Assembly (NCBI RefSeq): GCF_021405525.1
Contig: NZ_JAGQAG010000001.1
Coordinates: 744,001-808,000, forward strand
Source of the DNA: Ruegeria pomeroyi
Lineage (GTDB): Bacteria > Pseudomonadota > Alphaproteobacteria > Rhodobacterales > Rhodobacteraceae
Direction: 5' to 3'
DNA length: 64,000 nucleotides
Positions 43,826-51,842 of the stretch are shown in pieces (the first letter of the stretch is position 1; every line of letters begins with the position of its first letter). Both the position numbers and the translations under genes were made by a program. The notes below the pieces were generated by a model. It ran no database searches and was not told the origin of the DNA. It saw only the letters and a program-made list of their open reading frames with translations.

Positions 43826-44302
43826 TCAGGCGCGGTAGAACAGGTAGCGTTCGGGCGGGATGCTGTCGGGGGCGGCGATGGCTGTGAACCCGACCAGCGG
43901 CTGACCCGAGATGATCAGGCCGCCGGGTACCATGACGCGGGCGATCAATGGGCTGAGACGCGCGGCCTCGGCCACGTCATCGGCCTTGATACCCATACCG
44001 AAATCGTAATGGGCCAGAACGATCGGGGCGCCCTCGGCGGCCAGACGTTCCAGCATAGGTTCCGCCTCGCCCATCAGGAAATCCGCTTCGGGCGGGGTGC
44101 ACGAGGGGTGGCATTGCAGCACCCGGTCCATCACCCGGATGCGCCGATCCGGCAGGATCTCTCGCAGGTGGTCATAGGTGCGCCCGTTGCCCAGACCCAT
44201 GTCGAGCACCTCACCGGGCATGTCGGCAATCTGCTGGGCGGCCCAGTTCAACCCGTCCCGTTGTGCGGTCAGGCGGCGCAGCATCGAATCCAGTCGGCTC
44301 AT
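43826..44302 (-). CDS. Class I SAM-dependent methyltransferase-like protein (copy 1)
   Basis: 158 aa from the ATG at 44302. The S-adenosylmethionine-binding motif I is seen as VLDMGLGNGRTYDHLREILP, with the acidic motif II near RIRVMDRV. The later GGLIISGQPLVGF segment fits the fold's fifth strand region. A sister gene lies at 60387, with the same ELGLGNGRTYHHLR core and the same S/CTPPEA motif. The start overlaps the deacetylase stop by four bases, so it is the last gene of the sugar-polymer operon. The methyl acceptor is unknown. Confidence 0.8.
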   Translation of the reverse strand: MSRLDSMLRRLTAQRDGLNWAAQQIADMPGEVLDMGLGNGRTYDHLREILPDRRIRVMDRVLQCHPSCTPPEADFLMGEAEPMLERLAAEGAPIVLAHYDFGMGIKADDVAEAARLSPLIARVMVPGGLIISGQPLVGFTAIAAPDSIPPERYLFYRA

Positions 44303-45063
44303 CGGTCGGTCTCCTCGGCGGGCATGGTCCAGGGCTGGCACGGGCCGGCCAACAGCCGCGCCAACAGCGCCCGGGTGAATTGCCAGATTTCGTCGTCATG
44401 CACCAGATGGTGGGTCAGGATGCCAAAGGGCTCGGTGGCATCGGCGCGACCCTCGCGCCGGTCCGCCAGCAGCGTGGCGGTCTGAGCGATCAGGATCTGT
44501 GGAGACATCAGGCCTCGGCTGCCGCGCCAGTCGATCGGGTCGAGATGGGTGTTGATCTGCGCCAGCCCCGGAGCGGCCACCGCGTTGCGGCGCGGGGTTG
44601 CAGTGGACAGCACGCGAAAGCCCAGCGCTGGCAGGCCTGCGGTGACCTCGGGTGCGATCCGGTTCCAGGGTGGCACGAACATCGGGCGCAGCGCGGCGCC
44701 GAACAGCGCCTGCAACCGCGCCTTGCCTTGCCCGGCCTCGGCCAGGATCTCGGGCAGCGGGCGGTGGGCGCGAAACTCGGCCTTCTTCTCGGTCGCGGGG
44801 GCATGGTTCTGATGCGCCCAGCCGTGCACGACCGGGACCAGATGCGGATGCGCCGCGACATGGCCAGCCAGCGCGGTTTCGGCCCCGGCGGGGATCACCG
44901 CCAGATGCACCGGCAGAGCCAAATCCTCGGCCAGCGCGGTCAGCCGATCCAGCTGTGGTGTCGTGGTCACCGCGTCATCGTCGCGCCACCAGAGCGGCAG
45001 GGTCAGCCCCTCCGCTGCCCATCGCGCCAGTTCGGCATCAAGTGGGGTCCAGTCCGGGGTCAT
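44299..45063 (-). CDS. Polysaccharide deacetylase-like protein
   Basis: 254 aa. The catalytic/metal acids appear as WWRDDDAV near residue 27 and the metal histidines as HGWAHQNHAP near residue 80, matching the NodB-like carbohydrate esterase 4 fold. Such enzymes remove acetyl groups from N-acetylated sugar polymers. It carries no signal peptide, so the substrate may be a cytoplasmic glycan or lipid-linked precursor. Its gene overlaps both neighbours by four bases (ATGA). Confidence 0.8.
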   Translation of the reverse strand: MTPDWTPLDAELARWAAEGLTLPLWWRDDDAVTTTPQLDRLTALAEDLALPVHLAVIPAGAETALAGHVAAHPHLVPVVHGWAHQNHAPATEKKAEFRAHRPLPEILAEAGQGKARLQALFGAALRPMFVPPWNRIAPEVTAGLPALGFRVLSTATPRRNAVAAPGLAQINTHLDPIDWRGSRGLMSPQILIAQTATLLADRREGRADATEPFGILTHHLVHDDEIWQFTRALLARLLAGPCQPWTMPAEETDR

Positions 45064-46199
45064 CGTGCCGCCTCCATCTTCTCGACGATCCGTACCGCCT
45101 CGGCCGCGCCATCAAAGCGCAAGGCGGACGTTTCGCGGCGCGGATCGGTCATCACCTGACGCAAGGCCCGGACCAGGGTTTCGGGGGTCAGCTCGGCGCT
45201 GGTCACCGTGGCAAAGCCGGGCAGGGCGGTCAGGGCTTGGGCGCGCAGGCCCTGTTCGACCTCCTTGCCCGCGTCGAAGGGGATCAGCACGGCGGGGGCG
45301 CCAGCTTGCAGCAGGTCCAGCGCAGTATTGTAGCCACACATGCTGACCGAGGCCGCGGCATGGCTCAGCATGGCGCGGAAATCGGGGCGCGCGGGTTCCA
45401 CCGTGATCGGGGCATCGCCAGCTTGCGCTTGCAATGCGGCCACCTCGGCGCCAGCCTGCGTACCCCCCACCAGCAACCGCCAGCGTTGGTCGGGCATCCG
45501 GCGCGCGGCCTCCAGCGCGACCCGGAACAGCGGCCCGCCGACGGCACCGCCCCCGGCGCTGACCAGGATCTCTCCCGCCCCGGTGCGCTCAGGGTGCGGT
45601 CGGGCAGGGGGCGGCGCCACAAAGCCGGTGTAGCGCAGCTTGCCCGCCAGTGCGGGACTGACCGGCCAGCTGGCCTCCAACCGCGTGACTGTAGGGTCGG
45701 AATGCACCAGCACGGCGTCATAGGCCTCGGCGATCACCCGATCGGTTGTTTCGGCCTTGGCCGGTTTCGAGGGCGGGGCAAGGATGTCGCGGATCGAACT
45801 CAGCACCAGCGGCGGGCGCGGCAGCGCCCGCGCGGCGGCGAGCAGTGCGCGGAACTCCTCCCGCAAGCTGCGGCGGCCAAAGGGGTAAAGCTCGGTGATC
45901 AGCACATCGGGGGCAAAGGCTGTGAGCGTCTCCAGCAGTGCCGCTTGCCGCACGTTGTGAAACTCCGCATCGGCTTCGGCCCCGGTTTCGGTCAGAAGGC
46001 GGGCGAAATCCACCCCGTCCGAGCGGAGCGCGGGCAGTTGCACGAGATCCAGCCCCGCCGGGTCGAGCTGTGGGGCGGGCATCCCGCCCGAGACCAGCCG
46101 CACCTGATGGCCGGTGGTGGCAAAGGCGCGGCCCAGTGTCAGCGCCCGGCTCAGATGACCGGTGCCCAGCAGATGGGTGACGACGATCATCACCCTCAT
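45060..46199 (-). CDS. Glycosyltransferase, MurG/GT28-like fold (1)
   Basis: 379 aa. The start VVTHLLGTGHLSRALTLGRAF has the G-x-G-H-x-x-R pattern of MurG-like GT-B enzymes, and the C-terminal donor site has ILVSAGGGAVGG and SMCGYNTALDLLQAGAPAVLIPF. It transfers a sugar from a nucleotide donor to an unknown acceptor. A related second copy (at 49100) is in the same operon. It is soluble, with four-base overlaps on both sides. Confidence 0.85.
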   Translation of the reverse strand: MRVMIVVTHLLGTGHLSRALTLGRAFATTGHQVRLVSGGMPAPQLDPAGLDLVQLPALRSDGVDFARLLTETGAEADAEFHNVRQAALLETLTAFAPDVLITELYPFGRRSLREEFRALLAAARALPRPPLVLSSIRDILAPPSKPAKAETTDRVIAEAYDAVLVHSDPTVTRLEASWPVSPALAGKLRYTGFVAPPPARPHPERTGAGEILVSAGGGAVGGPLFRVALEAARRMPDQRWRLLVGGTQAGAEVAALQAQAGDAPITVEPARPDFRAMLSHAAASVSMCGYNTALDLLQAGAPAVLIPFDAGKEVEQGLRAQALTALPGFATVTSAELTPETLVRALRQVMTDPRRETSALRFDGAAEAVRIVEKMEAAR

Positions 46200-46780
46200 G
46201 GGCGGGCCTCACGCGGGATCAGGCGCACCGGCTCGCCCAGCGGCGCCAACGGGTCGAGCGAGACGACGAAAAGCCGGTTGCGCTTGACCTTGAAGGGCGG
46301 GATGCCGTCGAAATTCCAGCCATGGGCGCGGGCCAGAATGACCCGCATGATGCCGATATGGCAGACCGCGACGCTGTCGCCGGTCAGCCCGGCCAGCCAG
46401 GGTTCGATCCGGGCCCAGACCTCTGCCGGGCTTTCGCCTGCGGGCGGGCGGAAATCCCAGCCCCAGTCCTCGATATGCCGATAGCCGCTGCCGGGCGTGT
46501 CCAGCAGGTCTTGCCCGCGCTGCCCCTCCCAGTCGCCCCAGTTCATCTCGGTCAGCGCAGGCGCGGTGCGGGGTGCGTGACCGGCCACCAGTTCGGCGGT
46601 TTCCACCGCCCGCGAGAGCGGGCTGGACCAGAGCGTCGCGCGATCCCAGGGCGCGGGCAGGGCCAGCGCGCCCAGATCGTGCCGCGCGGCGTCATCCAGC
46701 GGGATGTCGCTGCGGCCCTGGATGCGACCGGCGCGGTTCCAACCGGTGTGACCATGGCGGAGAAGGGCGAGGCGTCTCAT
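46196..46780 (-). CDS. Histidine phosphatase (phosphoglycerate mutase-like)
   Basis: 194 aa. The catalytic LRHGHTGWN motif is at residues 6-14, followed by RIQGRSDIPLDD, the typical continuation, and the second catalytic histidine in AVCHIGIMR. Members remove phosphate from sugars, nucleotides or vitamins precursors. In this operon it probably dephosphorylates a sugar-phosphate or sugar-nucleotide intermediate. Four-base overlaps with both neighbours. Confidence 0.9.
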   Translation of the reverse strand: MRRLALLRHGHTGWNRAGRIQGRSDIPLDDAARHDLGALALPAPWDRATLWSSPLSRAVETAELVAGHAPRTAPALTEMNWGDWEGQRGQDLLDTPGSGYRHIEDWGWDFRPPAGESPAEVWARIEPWLAGLTGDSVAVCHIGIMRVILARAHGWNFDGIPPFKVKRNRLFVVSLDPLAPLGEPVRLIPREARP

Positions 46781-47856
46781 CGGGCGGTCTCCATCAGCGG
46801 TGTCACCGCGTTCCAGAACACCCGCGCTGCCGCGGCGGGCAGATGCCGGGTGGCAATACGGTCGCGGGTCTGCGCACCGATCCGCTGGCGCAGGGCGGGA
46901 TCGGCGCGCAGCTGGTCGATCATCCTGGCCAGTGCCTCGGGTCCCGCCTCGGGCGCGGGATAGGCGGGGCCGGGCAGCAGCACGTCGCGCACGCCGGGCC
47001 TGTCCTGCGCTACCACCGGAAGGCCGGCGGCCTGTGCCTCGAGATAGACCATGCCAAAGGCCTCGTTCACGCCGGGCCAGAAGAACAGCGAGGATCGGCC
47101 ATAGGCAACCTGCAATCCGGCCCGGTCAAGCTGGCCCAGAAACCGCACCCGCGCGCCAAAGGGCGCCATCAACGCCGCGACCTCGGCCCGGGCCGGGCCA
47201 TCGCCCGCGATATCGAGCTGCCAGTCGCCGTCCAGATGCGCCAGTGTCTCGGCAATCACCCGGTACGAGGCAAGCTTGTCGCCGGGCCGCATCATGCCGG
47301 CGCTCAGCATCGGGCCGTCGCATGCCGCGCGTGGCGGCAGGGTGTCGTCGGGCAGAAAGGGCGGCAATTCGACCAGCGCCTGAGTGCCGAACCGTTCCCG
47401 CTTGAGCGTGATCAGGTCATTGGCGGTAAGGTAGAAGATCACCCGCGCCGCATCGCAGGCATCATGCGCCGCCTGCGCAAACCCGGCCCAGGGGCCGGTC
47501 AGGCGGCTGGTGGCGCGGGTGCTTTCGATCTGCACATAGGGAATGGTGCGGGCGGCACAGACGGCGGGGCCGATCAGGTCCGGCGCCTTGTAATAGTTGT
47601 GATAGGTCACCCACAGGGCGCAATCGTCGGGCAGGTCGCGGATCAGCCGCTGAACCTCTGCTGTCGCACCCGCGCGCAATCGGGTCTGCGCCCCGGCATC
47701 GCCCTGCTTGTCGAGGCTCTTGAACTCCGAGACCAGATCGACCGGCAGGCCGCGCCCGGCGATCATCGCCCGCAGGCTGCGCGCCAGTTCGCGATCGCCC
47801 GAGGGCACCGGGCTGTCGGGCGATTTCATCGGCGCGTAAAAGGCGATGCGGGCCAT
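46777..47856 (-). CDS. Glycosyltransferase family 4-like (1)
   Basis: 359 aa. GT-B fold with the donor-binding E-x7-E pattern in NEAFGMVYLEAQAAGLPVVA near residues 270-290, and a DIAGDGPARAEV segment before it, both standard for GT4 enzymes. The N-terminal part starts IAFYAPMKSPDSPVPSGDRELA. The donor and acceptor sugars are unknown. It starts 2 bases after the preceding gene's stop. Confidence 0.9.
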   Translation of the reverse strand: MARIAFYAPMKSPDSPVPSGDRELARSLRAMIAGRGLPVDLVSEFKSLDKQGDAGAQTRLRAGATAEVQRLIRDLPDDCALWVTYHNYYKAPDLIGPAVCAARTIPYVQIESTRATSRLTGPWAGFAQAAHDACDAARVIFYLTANDLITLKRERFGTQALVELPPFLPDDTLPPRAACDGPMLSAGMMRPGDKLASYRVIAETLAHLDGDWQLDIAGDGPARAEVAALMAPFGARVRFLGQLDRAGLQVAYGRSSLFFWPGVNEAFGMVYLEAQAAGLPVVAQDRPGVRDVLLPGPAYPAPEAGPEALARMIDQLRADPALRQRIGAQTRDRIATRHLPAAAARVFWNAVTPLMETAR

Positions 47857-47858
47857 GC

Positions 47859-49103
47859 TCAGCCCCCGGCGCAGAGGGCAGTCAGCCGGTTGGACAGATG
47901 GGCGATGCCTGGGGCCATGGTGAATTCGGACAGCAGGCGCAGGCGCGCGGCTGCGGCCATGCGGGCGGCGCGCTCGGGGTCGGCGGCCAGTGTGGTTATG
48001 GCGCGGGCCAGCGCCTCGGGCGCGTCGTCCGACAGGGTGCCATGGGTGCCGTCGGTGATGAATTCGGGGATCGCAGAGACCGGGGTAGACAGGATCGGCA
48101 GCATTTGCGAGGCCGCCTCCATCAGTACATTGGGCAGGCCGTCGCGGTCGCCATCGTCGGCGATCCGGCTGGGCAGCACAAACAGGTCGGCGGCGCGCAT
48201 GGCGGCGATGACCTCGGGCTGGTCGCAGGCGCCGCGCCAGGTGATGCGCTCTGCGATCCCCAGCGCCTCGGCCTGAGTCGCCAGGGCGGCACGGTCGCCG
48301 CCCCCGCCGATATGGGTCCAGTGCCAGTCCAGTTCGGGCGGCAACAGGCCAAAGGCGGCGATCAGCCGGTCAAAGCCCTTCTTTTCCACCAGCCGCCCGA
48401 CCGACAACATGGCCAGCGGGGCACGCGCTGCGCGCGGGCTGCGCGCGGGCGGATCGGGAAAGCGGGCCAGGTCAAGCCCGTGATAGACCAGATCGACCCG
48501 ACCGGGATCATCGGCCAAGCCGCGCAGATGCGCGGCGCCGACGCCCGTGCAGGTGGCCCCAAAGGCCGCGCCGTGGCTGGCGCCGCTCAGTTTCTCGGCT
48601 TTTTCCCAATCGGGTGAGGTCCAGATATCCTTGGCATGGGCCGAAAAGCTCCACGGCAGGCCGCGCATGATCGCGGCATAGCGCGCGACCGAGGCGGGTG
48701 TGTGCAGGAAATGCGCATAAAGCCCTTGGGTCGAGGCGGGCAGTTCGGCCGCCATCACACAGGCCTGTCCGAAGCGGCGGATACGGTTCGGCGTGCGGTC
48801 CCGGGCCAGATCGGCGCGCCACACCCGATAGGCCTCGGCGTAGCCGGGCAGGGCCTGCGCCGCAGCGCGCGCGCGCCAGACCCGCTCCGGTTCCTGCCAC
48901 AGGTATTCCGGCAGATAGCGCACACGCGCGCGAAGCCGCTCGTGCAGGGGGTGGCGTTTCACGTCGGTCGGATGGCGCAGCGACCAGATGTCGAAATCAT
49001 GGCCCGCCTCTTCCAGCGCCACCAGTTCCTGCGCGATGAATGTTTCGGACAGGCGCGGCCAGCCCTTGACCACCACGGCCAGTTTCGGTGTGTCTGAGGT
49101 CAT
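47859..49103 (-). CDS. Glycosyltransferase family 4-like (2)
   Basis: 414 aa. GT-B fold: the VVVKGWPRLSETFIAQELVAL start is common in exopolysaccharide GT4 enzymes, AMLSVGRLVEKKGFDRLI marks the second domain, and DRDGLPNVLMEAASQMLPIL carries the E-x7-E-like donor motif. It probably extends the same glycan as the other transferases. The start overlaps the upstream stop by four bases. Confidence 0.9.
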   Translation of the reverse strand: MTSDTPKLAVVVKGWPRLSETFIAQELVALEEAGHDFDIWSLRHPTDVKRHPLHERLRARVRYLPEYLWQEPERVWRARAAAQALPGYAEAYRVWRADLARDRTPNRIRRFGQACVMAAELPASTQGLYAHFLHTPASVARYAAIMRGLPWSFSAHAKDIWTSPDWEKAEKLSGASHGAAFGATCTGVGAAHLRGLADDPGRVDLVYHGLDLARFPDPPARSPRAARAPLAMLSVGRLVEKKGFDRLIAAFGLLPPELDWHWTHIGGGGDRAALATQAEALGIAERITWRGACDQPEVIAAMRAADLFVLPSRIADDGDRDGLPNVLMEAASQMLPILSTPVSAIPEFITDGTHGTLSDDAPEALARAITTLAADPERAARMAAAARLRLLSEFTMAPGIAHLSNRLTALCAGG

Positions 49104-50314
49104 TCCGCCGCCTGATGGCTGGTCTTGCTCAGCAGTGCGCGGACACGGCGGATGACGTGGTCAAGCCCGTCCAGCAACCCCTCGCCAATGGCCTGGCTGG
49201 GCAGCGGCTGGTTGGGCAGGTTGCGGATGGCGTTGATCATCGTTTCGGGGGTCAGGCCGTCGCGGCTTTCCTCGAGCATCCGCACCAATCCCAGTTCCTC
49301 GGCCCGGCTGGCGCGGATCCACTGTTCCAGACGCGGTACGGTACGCGGTACAATCACCGCGCGCTGGTCGAACGAGAGAACCTCGCAGAACGTGTTGTAG
49401 CCGCCCATGCAGACCACACCGGCGGCACCGGCAAAGAGTGTCTCGATCTGGCTTTCGAAACCGACCGCCGTCACCCGCCCGTTCAGCGCGGCCACACGCC
49501 GCTCGAATTCCGCTCGGGTGTCGCCCGACAGGAAGGGGCCATAGACCAGAACCGCGCGCGGCGACAGGGTGGGGTCCTGTTCATAGGCGGACAGGACGAG
49601 GCTGACCATCGCCTCGCCATCGCCGCCGCCGCCGGGGGTGATCAGTACATAGGGCTGTTCCGGCGGCGCGCTCACCGGACCCAGATCGCGGCGCAGATAG
49701 CCGGTCCAGTACATGCGCGCTTGCGCCTCGGGGCTGAGGGGCAGGCCCGCCGTCGGATCATAGACCGAGCGCAGCCCGTAAACCCAGATCTCGTCATAGA
49801 ACCGTTCCGTTGCCGCCACCGCGCCCTTGCGGGCCCATTCGGCGGCCAGCACCTCGGGTTCGTCCAGCACGTCACGCAGGCCCAGCACCAGCCGGGCGCG
49901 CCCGCGCCGTTGCAGGCAGTCGAGCGTCGGCAGCAACTCGCCGCGAAAGCCGGTCGGTTCCTTGTCGACGATCAGGATATCGGGGTCATAGCGCTCGGCC
50001 GCGCCGCGGATCAGGCCGCTGCGCAGATCGGTTACCTCGTCGATGCCCATCCCCAGCGTCTGCGACGCATAAGACCCATCGGCGCGCTTGGTGACGCCGG
50101 GCAGGCGCACATGGTCTACACGGCGCGGAAAGGTGAAACGCCCTGCCACCGGAGACCCGGTCAGGATCAGCGCCGAGGCTGATGGGTCAGCCTGAGTGAT
50201 TGCCGCTGCCAGCGCGCGGCTGCGCCGAAGATGTCCCAGCCCGAACGTATCGTGGCTGTACAGCATTACCCGCGCTGCGCGGCTGGTTTCGACTGTCCTG
50301 CTCTCGCCCTGCAT
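49100..50314 (-). CDS. Glycosyltransferase, MurG/GT28-like fold (2)
   Basis: 404 aa. The N-terminal HDTFGLGHLRRSRALAAAI segment carries the G-x-G-H-x-x-R pattern, and the donor site shows LITPGGGGDGEAM and CMGGYNTFCEVLSF, paralleling the transferase at 45060. The pair may add consecutive sugars. The chosen ATG at 50314 gives a short extra N-terminus (MQGESRTVETSRAAR); a later start is possible. It begins 9 bases after the dehydrogenase gene. Confidence 0.85.
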   Translation of the reverse strand: MQGESRTVETSRAARVMLYSHDTFGLGHLRRSRALAAAITQADPSASALILTGSPVAGRFTFPRRVDHVRLPGVTKRADGSYASQTLGMGIDEVTDLRSGLIRGAAERYDPDILIVDKEPTGFRGELLPTLDCLQRRGRARLVLGLRDVLDEPEVLAAEWARKGAVAATERFYDEIWVYGLRSVYDPTAGLPLSPEAQARMYWTGYLRRDLGPVSAPPEQPYVLITPGGGGDGEAMVSLVLSAYEQDPTLSPRAVLVYGPFLSGDTRAEFERRVAALNGRVTAVGFESQIETLFAGAAGVVCMGGYNTFCEVLSFDQRAVIVPRTVPRLEQWIRASRAEELGLVRMLEESRDGLTPETMINAIRNLPNQPLPSQAIGEGLLDGLDHVIRRVRALLSKTSHQAAE

Positions 50315-50323
50315 CGCTGCCGT

Positions 50324-51604
50324 CTATAGCCTTAGATCCGCGTCGGATTTGGAGAAAATGCCCTTGATATCATAGAGGACTGCACCCGGCAGGCCAAAGG
50401 TCCGAATGGACGCAGCCCCCAACTCGACAAACTGCCGATGCGCCACCGCAACAACAATCGCGTCATAGACACCCGTCTGCGGTTCCGAAACCGGAGTGAT
50501 ACCATATTCACGGGTCATCGCCTCGGGGTCAACCCAGGGGTCGTAGACCTCGGTCGCGACCGAGAATTCGGCCAGTTCCGACAGTATGTCGGCCACCCGC
50601 GTGTTGCGGATATCGGCGCAGTTCTCCTTGAAGGTAAAGCCCATCACCAGCACCCGCGCCCGGCCCGGGTCGATGCGGCGCGCGATCAGTGCCTTGATCA
50701 GCTGCTGCGCCACATGGCGGCCCATGTTGTCGTTGATCCGCCGTCCCGCCAGGATCACCTCGGGGTGATAGCCGCTCTGTTCGGCCCGGTAGGTCAGGTA
50801 ATAGGGGTCGACCCCGATACAGTGACCACCCACCAGACCGGGCTTGAAGGGCAGGAAGTTCCACTTGGTCCCGGCGGCCTCCAGCACTTCGAGCGTGTCG
50901 AGGCCCAACCGCGAGAAGATCAGCGAGAATTCGTTGACCAGGGCGATGTTCAGGTCGCGCTGGGTATTCTCGATCACCTTGGCCGCCTCGGCGGTGCGGA
51001 TCGAGCTGGCCCGGTGCACGCCGGCCTTGACCACCGGGGTATAGATGGCGGCGACGCGGTCCAGCGTCTCGGCATCCTGGGCCGAAACGATCTTGACCAC
51101 GTTTTCCATCGAATGTTCGGCATCACCGGGATTCACCCGCTCGGGCGAATAGGCCAGCTTGATCTGGGAATAGAGTTCCAGCCCGCTGCCCTCGGCCAGA
51201 ACCGGGCCACAGATCTCTTCGGTCACGCCGGGATAGACCGTGCTTTCGACAATCACCATGTCACCCGGCGCCAGATGCGGCGCAATCATCCGGCAGGCGC
51301 CCTTGAGCGGTTCCAGATCGGGGGTCTTGGCGTCGTTGATCGGGGTGGGCACACCGATGATATAGACGGTGCAGGCTGCCAGATCGGCCGGATCGCAGGA
51401 AAACCGCGCCCGCGTCTCGCGCAACGAGCGTTCCGAAACCTCGCCGTTGCGGTCATGGCCACGGCCCAGCGCGCTGATATGCCCGGCATCGGTGTCAAAG
51501 CCCAGCGTCTGGAACCCGGCCCGCGCCAGACCCAGCGTCAGCGGCAGGCCGACATAGCCCAGCCCAAGCACGGCGATCCGGTCCTGATCCGTTTGGCGCG
51601 ACAT
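50324..51604 (-). CDS. UDP-sugar 6-dehydrogenase (WecC/TviB type)
   Basis: 426 aa. The Rossmann motif VLGLGYVGLP is at residues about 11-20. The catalytic cysteine is in GLVGGHCIGVDPYYL, and TKWNFLPFKPG is typical of the UDP-N-acetylhexosamine branch (WecC, TviB, WbpO-like). It oxidises a UDP-sugar twice to the uronic acid, giving an acidic donor for the operon's transferases. It is the first gene of the operon. Start chosen at 51604, where the Rossmann fold begins; an in-frame extension upstream looks non-coding. Confidence 0.92.
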   Translation of the reverse strand: MSRQTDQDRIAVLGLGYVGLPLTLGLARAGFQTLGFDTDAGHISALGRGHDRNGEVSERSLRETRARFSCDPADLAACTVYIIGVPTPINDAKTPDLEPLKGACRMIAPHLAPGDMVIVESTVYPGVTEEICGPVLAEGSGLELYSQIKLAYSPERVNPGDAEHSMENVVKIVSAQDAETLDRVAAIYTPVVKAGVHRASSIRTAEAAKVIENTQRDLNIALVNEFSLIFSRLGLDTLEVLEAAGTKWNFLPFKPGLVGGHCIGVDPYYLTYRAEQSGYHPEVILAGRRINDNMGRHVAQQLIKALIARRIDPGRARVLVMGFTFKENCADIRNTRVADILSELAEFSVATEVYDPWVDPEAMTREYGITPVSEPQTGVYDAIVVAVAHRQFVELGAASIRTFGLPGAVLYDIKGIFSKSDADLRL

Positions 51605-51842
51605 GGCTTGCGTTCCCGATCTTGCGTGTTTCGTCGTGCGGCCGGGCAGAACAACCCTTTGCCGCCATCCGGTATCCTGGCCCGCAGGCAGCACCGTACT
51701 AGTCAAATCCCGCCGCCTTGGAAACACGATTCTGCGGTGCCGCCGGGGCAGTCGCTTCGCGTCGGACGACACTTGCCATTTGAATGCACTTCGTTGCTTC
51801 GATACGCTGCCCCGAAGCGCAACACCCCCACAGGTTCTCTTG

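Noticed and set aside
46573-48276. 567-codon open frame on the plus strand
   Set aside because: Antisense to the histidine phosphatase and GT4 genes, with no coding character.
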